In this document: piece after piece, positions 10,273 to 19,010 of the stretch
Numbering within the stretch: position 1 is the first letter of the stretch
Layout of the letters: each line of letters starts with the position of its first letter
Assembly: GCA_036653215.1 (NCBI GenBank)
Contig: JAVVUK010000001.1
Span: 1 to 64,000 of the forward strand
DNA: 64,000 nucleotides
Direction of reading: 5' to 3'
Source of the DNA: JADFUS01 sp036653215
GTDB lineage: Bacteria; Bacteroidota; Bacteroidia; Bacteroidales; Rikenellaceae
The notes under the pieces: generated by a model
Seen by the model: the letters and a program-made list of their open reading frames with translations, nothing else
Told to the model about the DNA's origin: nothing
Databases searched by the model: none
Translations under genes and position numbers: made by a program

Positions 10273-11381
10273 TATATGGCATCTGTTTCATTGGTGTCAT
10301 CTGTATTCTTAGCATCACTGGTACCCAACATCTCTCCTAATTTTTGGTTTATGATCATTATCCTATCATAAATGGCAAAAGTATCCATTGGCGTATATTC
10401 ATATACCTCGTTATGGTTTTTATAACGCACCATGCGTCCTTTACGTATCCACTCTATGGTATCTTGATGTTTACGCAATTTGGCTTTCAACACTTCAACA
10501 CTCTCTTGACGATGTTTACTTGCCTTTTTAGCCTTTGCTATTTCGGCATCATCAATCGAGATTGTGATCCCGACTGTTGTTCCATACGACACTATGGCAT
10601 TAGGGAATACGGTTTGATCGACAACTGTGGCATCCATCATGTTGGTATAGTCTACATCCCCATCCATTTTTATGGTGCCTAAGTTAAAACCTTTCTCCCA
10701 TAACATATCACGAGCATCTCGATATGTAGTTCCTAAAAGTGTAGGGACAGAAGGCAAAGCATCACTACCATTAAATCCAACTACAAGATCGATCTTAGAC
10801 CCCATGTAAGCTATCGGAGGATTGCTGCGTGAGACTAATTTTCCTTCGTAATATTGTTCAATTACATTGTTTGTTGCTATATCACTAATATAAGTAAGTT
10901 TTCCTATCTCGAAACCTGCGGAAACAAGCCTGCTTTTAGCATGACGCAAAGAGAAACCTGCCACATAAGGCATTTCAACCCTCTTAGGCTCATAAGAGTT
11001 GATCGTAATTACGACACGTCTGTTTTTCTTTATTATGCTTCCTGGTTTTGGATATTGCTCTAAGATAGCACCTTTACGCTGTCCTGGTATATATAACGAG
11101 TCAAAAACATCAAAGCGCAACCTCAACCCATCGCTCGCCTCTTCAGCCTCCTCCATAGTCATTCCAACGATGTTAGGAAGTTCATATTGTCGCCCGTGTT
11201 TTGTATATACGGAAAGAGCGATAACAGATAGCATAACGATCACAAACAAGCCTGTGAATGCTATGACTACTTGTCGTAACCAAAATCTTTCACGTATTGC
11301 TTTTTTTGCTTCTTTTACCTTATTTTCTACCTGACCTTCTACTTTCCTTACTTTTCTTACTTTGCTTTCTAATTCTATCAT
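10272..11381 (-). CDS. PASTA-domain membrane protein
   Basis: A 369-residue protein with a charged N-terminal helix, one membrane segment (about residues 38-63) and three consecutive PASTA domains (about 70-140, 140-210 and 210-280), each opening with a P-x2-x-G-x3 segment. A charged C-terminal tail follows. PASTA domains bind muropeptides or beta-lactams in kinases and PBPs. Here there is no kinase or transpeptidase domain, so the protein may be a cell-wall binding or scaffold factor. In Bacteroidota it is typically linked to rluD, as here. It overlaps the upstream nfnB stop by 4 nt (ATGA). Confidence 0.85.
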   Translation of the reverse strand: MIELESKVRKVRKVEGQVENKVKEAKKAIRERFWLRQVVIAFTGLFVIVMLSVIALSVYTKHGRQYELPNIVGMTMEEAEEASDGLRLRFDVFDSLYIPGQRKGAILEQYPKPGSIIKKNRRVVITINSYEPKRVEMPYVAGFSLRHAKSRLVSAGFEIGKLTYISDIATNNVIEQYYEGKLVSRSNPPIAYMGSKIDLVVGFNGSDALPSVPTLLGTTYRDARDMLWEKGFNLGTIKMDGDVDYTNMMDATVVDQTVFPNAIVSYGTTVGITISIDDAEIAKAKKASKHRQESVEVLKAKLRKHQDTIEWIRKGRMVRYKNHNEVYEYTPMDTFAIYDRIMIINQKLGEMLGTSDAKNTDDTNETDAI

Positions 11382-12772
11382 TTTTTATTTTGTATATATT
11401 GGTCAATAGCAACAGCCGATTTACGTCCTGCACCCATAGCAAGGATTACCGTTGCAGCACCTGTAACGGCATCTCCACCAGCGAAAATGCCCTCTCGTGA
11501 AGTAGCTCCTTTTTCATCATCGGCAACGATACAGCCCCAACGATTTGTCTCTAACCCATTTGTTGTAGAGGCTATAAGCGGATTTGGTGATGTGCCAAGA
11601 GCCATAACGACAACGTCACATTCTATATCATATTCAGAACCTTCAATAGCCACAGGCGAACGACGACCTGAAGCATCGGGATCGCCAAGTGCCATTTTAA
11701 TACAAGTAATGCTATTTACCCAACCCTCTTGTGTTCCATTTATGCGTAAAGGATTTGTAAGCATTTTAAACTCTATGCCTTCTTGTTTTGAGTGATGGAC
11801 CTCCTCGACACGTGCTGGAAGTTCTTTTTCTGAACGACGATATACTATTACCGCCTCAGCACCAAGACGTTTTGCAGTACGCACAGCATCCATAGCCACA
11901 TTACCACCACCAACTACTACGACCTTACGACCTGTATATATAGGAGTGTCATAATCACCATCATAGGCTTTCATAAGGTTGGTACGTGTCAAGAACTCAT
12001 TTGCCGACACCACCCCATTAAGATTTTCACCTTCGATATTCATAAATTTGGGAAGTCCTGCTCCAGAACCTATAAATATGGCAGAATATCCCTCTTTATT
12101 CATCAGTGAGTCTATGGTTACAGTACGCCCAACAACGACATTACATTCTATATCAACGCCTAATTTACGAACATTTTCCACTTCTTTAGCAACGATACGT
12201 GATTTTGGAAGACGAAACTCAGGAATGCCATATTCTAAAACGCCACCAGGAGTATGGAGAGCTTCAAAAATTTTAACCTCGTATCCCATTTTTGCTAAAT
12301 CGGCAGCACAAGCAAGTCCCGAAGGACCACTACCTATGACAGCCACTTTTTTACCATTTCGTTTAACCTCACAAGAAGAATAGATGTTATTATCTTTAGC
12401 CCAATCGCCAACAAAACGTTCTAACTTTCCAATAGATACAGCCTCACCCTTAACACCTAATATACAACTACCCTCACATTGAACCTCTTGAGGACATACA
12501 CGACCACAGACAGACGGAAGAAGAGAATCTTCACTCACCTTATGTGCAGCACCTTCCACGTCTCCCTTTGCAAGCATATTTATGAAGTCCGGGATTTTAA
12601 GCGACACAGGACACATCTCCACACAACGTGGCTTTTTGCACATAAGACAACGTGATGCCTCACGCATAGCCTCTTGTAGAGTATATCCATAACAAACCTC
12701 TTCAAAATTTGTTGCTCTAACCTTTGGGTCTTGCTCTGCGGCTTGAACCCTACCTATTTTCTCTTTTGCCAT
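11378..12772 (-). CDS. nfnB: NfnB-type NADPH-binding subunit (GltD-like oxidoreductase)
   Basis: Large subunit of the NADH-dependent ferredoxin:NADP+ oxidoreductase NfnAB, a flavin-based bifurcating enzyme. The 464-residue protein has two N-terminal four-cysteine sets for [4Fe-4S] clusters (CLMCKKPRCVEMC and CGRVCPQEVQCEGSC, between about residues 40 and 105), an FAD-binding GSGPSGLACAADLAKMG, and an NADP-binding GGGNVAMDAVRTAKRLG with a following RRS. It is annotated in many genomes as glutamate synthase small subunit. The upstream partner (7 nt away) is an NfnA-type protein rather than a GOGAT large subunit, so NfnB is preferred. Confidence 0.88.
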   Translation of the reverse strand: MAKEKIGRVQAAEQDPKVRATNFEEVCYGYTLQEAMREASRCLMCKKPRCVEMCPVSLKIPDFINMLAKGDVEGAAHKVSEDSLLPSVCGRVCPQEVQCEGSCILGVKGEAVSIGKLERFVGDWAKDNNIYSSCEVKRNGKKVAVIGSGPSGLACAADLAKMGYEVKIFEALHTPGGVLEYGIPEFRLPKSRIVAKEVENVRKLGVDIECNVVVGRTVTIDSLMNKEGYSAIFIGSGAGLPKFMNIEGENLNGVVSANEFLTRTNLMKAYDGDYDTPIYTGRKVVVVGGGNVAMDAVRTAKRLGAEAVIVYRRSEKELPARVEEVHHSKQEGIEFKMLTNPLRINGTQEGWVNSITCIKMALGDPDASGRRSPVAIEGSEYDIECDVVVMALGTSPNPLIASTTNGLETNRWGCIVADDEKGATSREGIFAGGDAVTGAATVILAMGAGRKSAVAIDQYIQNKK

Positions 12773-12778
12773 AAACTA

Positions 12779-13663
12779 CTATATATTTAAGCCTACTTTA
12801 CATTTGTGCCCGGCAAGCTCATCACGAAGAGCTTTTTCTTTACGACTTTCAATAGTTTTATATTGACCTTGACGACGCATAGCCTCATCAAAATCCACCT
12901 CATGACCGTCAAACTCTGGTCCTTCGACACAAGTGAAACGTGTTTTCCCAGCAACCGTAACACGACAAGCACCACACATACCTGTTCCGTCTACCATAAG
13001 AGTATTTAGACTCACGATGGTTTTTATGCCATATTTTTTCGTTGTCAAAGATACAAATTTCATCATTATCATAGGACCTATACATATAACAAGGTCATAT
13101 TTTTTACCTTTATTGTCTATAAGATCACAAAGACAATCTGTAACTAAACCTTTAAAGCCTTGACTTCCATCGTCGGTAGCTATAAAAAGCTCTTTTGAAA
13201 CAGCTTTTAATTCTTTTTCTAAGATAACAAGATTTTGGTTTTTAGCACCAAGAAGAACATCTGCTTTAACACCATTTTCCCACAACCACTTCACTTGAGG
13301 ATATACTGGTGCTGTACCAACCCCACCAGCAATAAAAAGAATTTTCTTACCTTTAAGATCTTCTATATTTTCATATATAAATTCGGATGGTTTACCAAGA
13401 GGACCGACAAAAGCATCGAAGCTATCGCCAATTTCCATATTACAAATTTTGAGCGACGAGGCTCCAACAATTTGTATGACAAGCCTTACAGTTCCTTTTT
13501 CTCTATCATAGTCACAGATTGTAAGCGGTATTCTTTCGCCACGTTCATCGACTTTCACTATAACGAACTGTCCCGGCTCAGCAGATTGTGCCACACGAGG
13601 AACTAAAATATCGAGCAAGAATATATTCTTTGCAAGCTCCTTTTTTTCTACTATTTTATACAT
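12779..13663 (-). CDS. nfnA: NfnA-type NADH/FAD subunit with [2Fe-2S] cluster
   Basis: Small subunit of the NfnAB transhydrogenase, 294 residues, related to PyrK and SudB. It shows the FAD-binding RIPLTICDYD motif, the NAD-binding GGVGTAPVYPQ, and a C-terminal [2Fe-2S] segment with Asp225-x4-Cys230-x2-Cys233-x11-Cys245. The Asp in the first ligand position matches the unusual Asp/3-Cys ligation known from Thermotoga NfnA and supports the assignment over dihydroorotate dehydrogenase PyrK, which has four cysteines. It starts 24 nt after the mnmA stop. The enzyme would balance NADH, NADPH and ferredoxin pools in an anaerobe. Confidence 0.88.
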   Translation of the reverse strand: MYKIVEKKELAKNIFLLDILVPRVAQSAEPGQFVIVKVDERGERIPLTICDYDREKGTVRLVIQIVGASSLKICNMEIGDSFDAFVGPLGKPSEFIYENIEDLKGKKILFIAGGVGTAPVYPQVKWLWENGVKADVLLGAKNQNLVILEKELKAVSKELFIATDDGSQGFKGLVTDCLCDLIDNKGKKYDLVICIGPMIMMKFVSLTTKKYGIKTIVSLNTLMVDGTGMCGACRVTVAGKTRFTCVEGPEFDGHEVDFDEAMRRQGQYKTIESRKEKALRDELAGHKCKVGLNI

Positions 13664-13687
13664 AAAAACAATTTGTAATTTCCGTAT

Positions 13688-14842
13688 TTATTCGTTTATA
13701 ACACCTGAAAATACTAACTCATCATCCTTATAACAAGCAGCAAACTGTCCTGGTGTTATTCCACGTTGTTCTTCATCAAAGGTTATATATGCGCCCTCTT
13801 TTTCAACTCTCATAACTCCTTTTTGCAGAGGTTGACGATAGCGGATACGTATCAAAAAGCGACTTTCACTACCATCTGTCATTTCTAAATCGGGACGCAC
13901 CCAGTGCATCTCATCTTTTCTAATAAAGAGACCTTTTCGCAAAAGACCTTTATGGTATTGTCCCTGACCTACATATATTGTGTTTGTAGAGATGTCTGTG
14001 GCTATGATAAACAAAGGCTCCGGCTTTCCACCGACATTCAACCCTTTACGTTGACCAATAGTGTAAAAATGAGCACCATTATGCTCACCCACCTTAACTC
14101 CATCTCCTTCACTATATATAAATGGCTCATACTCTTTTCCAAAAGCATATCCCGACCACTGATCCGATATTTCTATTATATTACCCTTTTTAGCCTTTAA
14201 CTTCTGTTGTAAAAAGACAGGCAAATCGACCTTTCCCACAAAGCATATCCCTTGAGAATCTTTACGTTGAGCCGTTGCCAACTTTTGCTGAGCAGCGATA
14301 AGCCTTACTTCACTCTTCTGCAACTCTCCAATAGGAAAAAGAGACTTTGATAGTTGTTCCTGCGAGAGTTGACATAAGAAATAACTTTGATCCTTGTTGT
14401 CATCAAGCCCAGCAAGAAGACGATAATATATCTTTCCATCAACCTCAACGCTCTCTTTTCGACAATAATGACCTGTCGCCACAAAATCGGCTCCCAAGCG
14501 AAGAGCCTCTTTCATAAAGGCATCGAACTTTATCTCTCGGTTGCAAAGCACATCGGGATTTGGCGTTCTTCCTTTAGCATATTCATCAAACATATAATCG
14601 ACAACACGACTACGATATTCTTCGCTAAGATCTACAAAATAAAAAGGTATATCTAAACGACGAGCCACCATTTCAGCAAATTGCCTATCATCTTCCCATG
14701 AACATTCTGAAGTTATGGTTCCTGTGGTGTCGTGCCAATTACGCATAAATAGAGCAGACACTTGGTGTCCTTGCTGCTTTAACATATATGCGGCTACACT
14801 CGAATCTACACCGCCCGACATACCAACTACCACGTGTGCCAT
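13688..14842 (-). CDS. mnmA: tRNA-specific 2-thiouridylase
   Basis: Thiolates U34 of tRNAs for Glu, Gln and Lys in the cytoplasm. At 384 residues it shows the PP-loop GMSGGVDSS (residues 7-15), catalytic Cys100 in [11 protein letters not shown] and the second cysteine Cys200 in SQGICFVGK, plus the GQRKGL segment of the central domain. Length and motifs are standard. The ATG overlaps the kdsD stop codon (TAATG), so the two are translationally coupled. Confidence 0.95.
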   Translation of the reverse strand: MAHVVVGMSGGVDSSVAAYMLKQQGHQVSALFMRNWHDTTGTITSECSWEDDRQFAEMVARRLDIPFYFVDLSEEYRSRVVDYMFDEYAKGRTPNPDVLCNREIKFDAFMKEALRLGADFVATGHYCRKESVEVDGKIYYRLLAGLDDNKDQSYFLCQLSQEQLSKSLFPIGELQKSEVRLIAAQQKLATAQRKDSQGICFVGKVDLPVFLQQKLKAKKGNIIEISDQWSGYAFGKEYEPFIYSEGDGVKVGEHNGAHFYTIGQRKGLNVGGKPEPLFIIATDISTNTIYVGQGQYHKGLLRKGLFIRKDEMHWVRPDLEMTDGSESRFLIRIRYRQPLQKGVMRVEKEGAYITFDEEQRGITPGQFAACYKDDELVFSGVINE

Positions 14843-15819
14843 TATATTACACCCTCATTTAAGATTGCATGGATATGGATTATTCCTTTATAGTTTTTAT
14901 TTTCATCTGCAACAAGAAGCTGTGTGATCTTCCTTTTTTCCATGATTGTAAAGGCATGGATCGCCAACTCCTCAGGATCTATGGTATATGGCGTTTTTGT
15001 CATTATTTCAGAAGCTTTCACATTGTCTATGTCATGTCTTTTTTGAAGCATACGACGCAAGTCTCCGTCTGTAATTATGCCACACAGAACTCCGTTTTTG
15101 TCTATTACAGCCGTTGCACCAAGTCGACGACAAGATATTTCTATTATCACCTCCTCAAGTGTAGCATCGGGAGATACAGAAGGTATATTTTCCGCATCTA
15201 CAAGATCTATAACACGTACATAAAGTTGTTTCCCCAACGCACCACCAGGATGTATCTTAGCAAAATCATCTGCCGTCAGACCTCTCATCTTAAGCAGAGA
15301 CATAGCAATAGCATCGCCCATTACAAGTTGTGCAGTAGTGCTTGATGTCGGAGCAAGATTGTTTGGACAAGCCTCATGATCAACATAAGAATTAACTATA
15401 TGATCACAATTTTGAGCAAGATATGAATGGTCATTTCCGACCATACCCACTATCACGTTATCGTATTTCAGATTACGTATAAGAGGAATAAGGACTTTTA
15501 TCTCTGGTGTGTTTCCACTTTTTGATATGCAGATTATCACATCGTCCCTCTGTATCATACCAAGATCGCCATGTATAGCATCGGCAGCGTGCATAAAAAG
15601 AGCAGGCGTGCCGGTAGAATTTAAGGTAGCAACTATTTTATTTGCTATAATAGCACTTTTACCGATACCTGTCAATATCACACGACCTTTACTATTGTAT
15701 AGTATATTGATGACATTAACGAAAGTATCATCGATAAAGTTCTTCAAAAAGTCTATTGCCTCAACCTCTTTTCTTATCACCTCACAAGCAAAGAGTTTTA
15801 CATCAAAATTTTTTTTCAA
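14842..15819 (-). CDS. kdsD: Arabinose-5-phosphate isomerase (KpsF/GutQ/KdsD family)
   Basis: Interconverts ribulose 5-phosphate and arabinose 5-phosphate, the first step towards Kdo of lipopolysaccharide. The 325-residue protein has an N-terminal SIS sugar-isomerase domain (about 30-175, with [20 protein letters not shown] and [10 protein letters not shown]) and two CBS domains (about 205-320). The reading begins at TTG (15819): no ATG or GTG lies in frame upstream of the conserved N-terminus, and the next in-frame ATG is inside the SIS domain. It leads the eight-gene leftward run ending at coaE. Kdo pathway partners are not in the window. Confidence 0.92.
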   Translation of the reverse strand: MKKNFDVKLFACEVIRKEVEAIDFLKNFIDDTFVNVINILYNSKGRVILTGIGKSAIIANKIVATLNSTGTPALFMHAADAIHGDLGMIQRDDVIICISKSGNTPEIKVLIPLIRNLKYDNVIVGMVGNDHSYLAQNCDHIVNSYVDHEACPNNLAPTSSTTAQLVMGDAIAMSLLKMRGLTADDFAKIHPGGALGKQLYVRVIDLVDAENIPSVSPDATLEEVIIEISCRRLGATAVIDKNGVLCGIITDGDLRRMLQKRHDIDNVKASEIMTKTPYTIDPEELAIHAFTIMEKRKITQLLVADENKNYKGIIHIHAILNEGVI

Positions 15820-15826
15820 AACAATG

Positions 15827-15860
15827 TTGTTTTTTTATTTAAAAGAATTTGTTATATTTG
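15827..15860 (+). promoter_or_regulatory. Promoter candidate for recQ
   Basis: TATATTTG at 15853-15860 matches the -7 consensus TAnnTTTG, with TTG at 15827-15829 placed 23 nt upstream. Transcription from here would give a leader of about 140 nt before the recQ ATG. Nothing else recognisable lies in the 187-nt divergent intergenic stretch. Confidence 0.4.
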
Positions 15861-16006
15861 CACAAAGGTAATGTAGTTTTTCTAAAATGAGTAATTTGTA
15901 TTACTATTTATTGATGACTTTTTAATCATATATGATAATTACATGACTAAAAGAGGCATAACAAAATCAAAAACCATTTTATTGTAATGCCATAAAAAAA
16001 GAGCTA

Positions 16007-18190
16007 ATGAAGTTAGATATTTCTATAAAAGAACATCTTAAAAATAATTTCGGATTTGATACCTTTAAAGGTAACCAAGAGGCCATAATCCAAAATCTAT
16101 TGGAGGGGAACGACACATTTGTACTCATGCCAACGGGAGGAGGTAAGTCTTTATGTTACCAACTACCAGCATTGATAATGGATGGTGTAGCGATAGTCAT
16201 ATCCCCGCTTATAGCACTTATGAAAAACCAGGTCGACTCTATGAGAGCCTTTTCTGAAGACGACAGCGTAGTCCATTTCATAAATTCATCATTAAACAAA
16301 TCGGCTCTTGCCAAAGTACATAGCGACATAAATAGCGGAAAGACAAAACTACTTTATTTTGCCCCTGAGTCCCTCACAAAAGAAGACAACATAAACCTGC
16401 TTAAAGGTCTAAAAATCTCTTTCTATGCCATAGACGAGGCACACTGTATCTCAGAATGGGGACACGACTTCCGCCCCGAATATCGACGCATAAGACCTAT
16501 AATAAGCGAGATTGCTCCAGCTCCAATAATAGCATTAACGGCAACAGCAACGCCTAAGGTTCAACTTGACATACAACGTAATCTCGGAATGGAGGATGCT
16601 AAAGTATTCAAATCTTCTTTCAATAGAGACAACCTTTATTATGAAATAAGACCAAAGGTAAATCCCACGACCGAGATAATAAAATACATAAAACAAAATC
16701 CTCATAAATCGGGGATCATCTATTGTCTAAGCCGCAAAAAGGTTGAAGAGGTCACAAATGCTCTTCAAGTAAACGGCATCAAAGTTTTAGCCTACCATGC
16801 AGGCATGGACACCACACAAAGAGCATTAAACCAAGATCGCTTTTTAAAAGAAGAGGTAGATGTCATTGTCGCCACAATAGCCTTTGGAATGGGCATTGAC
16901 AAGTCGGATGTTCGTTTTGTAATACACTACGATATGCCCAAGAGCCTTGAGGGGTATTATCAAGAAACAGGACGTGCAGGGCGTGACGGAGGCGAGGGAG
17001 TCTGCATAACGTTTTACAGTTATAAAGACATACAAAAGTTAGAGAAATTTATGCAAGGGAAACCTATCTCTGAACAAGAAATAGGGAAACTTCTAATACA
17101 AGAAACAACCGCTTATGCCGAGTCATCTACTTGTCGTCGTAAGTCACTGCTTCACTATTTTGGAGAGGTTTATGAACCTCAAAATTGTGGTAACTGCGAC
17201 AACTGTCTTCATCCAAAAGCTACATTTGAAGCAAAAGAAGATCTTGTCACAGCCTTAGAGGTGCTTCAAGAAATTGGAGGAAGATTTAAGATCGATTATC
17301 TAATCAATGTAATTATCGGAAAAGCGACCGAAGCGGTCAAATCATATAAGCACAATAAACTAAAATGCTTTGGCGTTGGTAAAGCCAAAGACGACAAATA
17401 TTGGAACACCATTATTCGCCGTGCATTAATAAACCTATATATAGACAAAGATATTGAAAATTATGGGCTTCTTTCTGTGAGCGAGAATGGTTACAAATAT
17501 ATTAAAAACCCATCATCAGTCATGATAAGCGTTGATAACGTATATCCAGAAGGCAGTGGAGATGATGTCATCGTTACAGCCCCTCGTGGAGGAAGTGCTG
17601 CCGATGATACCCTACTACAAATGTTAAAAGACTTAAGAAAGTCAGTTGCTAAAAAGCACAACCTACCTCCATTTGTGATTTTCCAAGAACCGTCATTAGA
17701 TGACATGGCAACCCTCTATCCTACAACTATGGAAGAGCTTTACAACGTCACGGGTGTAGGCAAAGGGAAAGCTCACAAATATGGCAACGAATTTATTGAA
17801 CTAATAAAGAAATATGTAGAGGAAAACGACATCAGCCGTCCTCACGATTTTGTCGTCAAGAGCGTTGTAAACAAGAGTGAAAATAAAGTTTACATCATCA
17901 AAAGCATAGACCGACAAATGGAACTTGAAGATATTGCCGATGCGAAACGTCTTTCTATGGACGAGTTGTTATCTGAAATTGAAGCGATAGTAAATTCGGG
18001 AACCAAAATCAACATCGACTACTACATAAAGATGGTTATGGACGACGATAAGGTAGGCGACATTTATCAATATTTCAAAGAGGCACAAACAGACTCTTTA
18101 GAAGATGCCATATCTGAATTTAGTGCCGAATATTCCGAAGAGGAGATAAGGCTCATCAGAATAAAATTCTTATCCGAAGTAGGCAACTAA
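16007..18190 (+). CDS. recQ: ATP-dependent DNA helicase RecQ
   Basis: 3'-5' superfamily 2 helicase for recombination and fork repair, 727 residues. The sequence shows Walker A PTGGGKSLCYQLPA, the DEAH box in AIDEAHCISEWGHDFRPEY, the SAT-equivalent LTATATP, motif VI QETGRAGRDG, the RecQ zinc-binding cysteines (CRRKSLLHYF then CGNCDNC), an RQC winged helix, and an HRDC domain around residues 535-610. About 100 further residues follow HRDC with a winged-helix-like pattern, as in long Bacteroidota RecQ proteins. It is transcribed away from kdsD. Confidence 0.96.
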   Translation: MKLDISIKEHLKNNFGFDTFKGNQEAIIQNLLEGNDTFVLMPTGGGKSLCYQLPALIMDGVAIVISPLIALMKNQVDSMRAFSEDDSVVHFINSSLNKSALAKVHSDINSGKTKLLYFAPESLTKEDNINLLKGLKISFYAIDEAHCISEWGHDFRPEYRRIRPIISEIAPAPIIALTATATPKVQLDIQRNLGMEDAKVFKSSFNRDNLYYEIRPKVNPTTEIIKYIKQNPHKSGIIYCLSRKKVEEVTNALQVNGIKVLAYHAGMDTTQRALNQDRFLKEEVDVIVATIAFGMGIDKSDVRFVIHYDMPKSLEGYYQETGRAGRDGGEGVCITFYSYKDIQKLEKFMQGKPISEQEIGKLLIQETTAYAESSTCRRKSLLHYFGEVYEPQNCGNCDNCLHPKATFEAKEDLVTALEVLQEIGGRFKIDYLINVIIGKATEAVKSYKHNKLKCFGVGKAKDDKYWNTIIRRALINLYIDKDIENYGLLSVSENGYKYIKNPSSVMISVDNVYPEGSGDDVIVTAPRGGSAADDTLLQMLKDLRKSVAKKHNLPPFVIFQEPSLDDMATLYPTTMEELYNVTGVGKGKAHKYGNEFIELIKKYVEENDISRPHDFVVKSVVNKSENKVYIIKSIDRQMELEDIADAKRLSMDELLSEIEAIVNSGTKINIDYYIKMVMDDDKVGDIYQYFKEAQTDSLEDAISEFSAEYSEEEIRLIRIKFLSEVGN

Positions 18191-18218
18191 GCCACACCTA
18201 ACCTAACACACTAATATA

Positions 18219-19010
18219 ATGTATGTAAAGCCAAAGAAGTATTTGGGGCAACACTTTTTAAAAGATTTATCAATAGCAGAACGTATTGCAAACAGCATAA
18301 ACGACACATATTGCAAAGACACTCTTGAGGTAGGACCAGGAACTGGGGTCTTAACACAATTTCTAATAAATCGTCCCGAACTTAACTTATATGCTGTTGA
18401 GGTAGACGGAGAGAGCATCGAATATTTAAAGGAAAACATACCTTCTTTAACCCCCAACTTGCTTGAGGGTGACTTTCTAAAGATGGACATACAAGCCCTT
18501 TTTCCAAACGGGGTAAATATAATAGGAAACTTCCCTTACAACATATCATCACAGATATATTTTAAGATTATTGAAAATAGAGATTTAGTGCCTCTTTCAG
18601 TAGGGATGATACAAAAAGAGGTTGCTGAACGGATTGTTCATGCTCCCGGAAAAAAGGAATATGGGATATTAAGCGTCTTTCTACAGGCATATTACGATAT
18701 AGAATACCTCTTTACCGTTGATGAAAATGTATTTAACCCACCCCCAAAGGTAAAAAGTGCCGTTATAAGATTGACCCGTAACTCACGTACCTCTTTAGGA
18801 TGTGACGAAGTTCTCTTTCGTCAAGTTGTAAAAGCGACATTCCTCCATCGTCGCAAAACCATAAGAAATACCATCATGGCATCCTTCCCTTGTGTGGAAG
18901 GGACTCATAAATTTTTCTCTCTACGCCCAGAAGTGCTCAGTGTAGATGATTTTGTGGAACTGACAAATTTTGTAAGCCAATTTACAAGCAATGAAAGCAG
19001 CAAAGAATAA
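18219..19010 (+). CDS. rsmA: 16S rRNA dimethyladenosine transferase
   Basis: Dimethylates two adjacent adenines (A1518/A1519 in E. coli numbering) near the 3' end of 16S rRNA, late in small-subunit assembly. The 263-residue protein has the family start KKYLGQHFLKD, SAM-binding LEVGPGTGVLT, the catalytic NFPYNIS motif and the C-terminal PPPKVKSAVIRL and HRRKTIRN segments. It overlaps the next gene by 20 nt and follows recQ after 28 nt. Confidence 0.96.
   Translation: MYVKPKKYLGQHFLKDLSIAERIANSINDTYCKDTLEVGPGTGVLTQFLINRPELNLYAVEVDGESIEYLKENIPSLTPNLLEGDFLKMDIQALFPNGVNIIGNFPYNISSQIYFKIIENRDLVPLSVGMIQKEVAERIVHAPGKKEYGILSVFLQAYYDIEYLFTVDENVFNPPPKVKSAVIRLTRNSRTSLGCDEVLFRQVVKATFLHRRKTIRNTIMASFPCVEGTHKFFSLRPEVLSVDDFVELTNFVSQFTSNESSKE

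Noticed and set aside
11378..12772. Annotation as glutamate synthase small subunit (GltD)
   Set aside because: No GOGAT large subunit nearby, and the adjacent gene is an NfnA-type FAD/[2Fe-2S] subunit with Asp ligation.
15888..15990. Two tiny open frames (12 and 14 codons) upstream of recQ that could be leader peptides
   Set aside because: No conserved composition, regulatory codon run or attenuator hairpin is visible; chance frames in AT-rich DNA.
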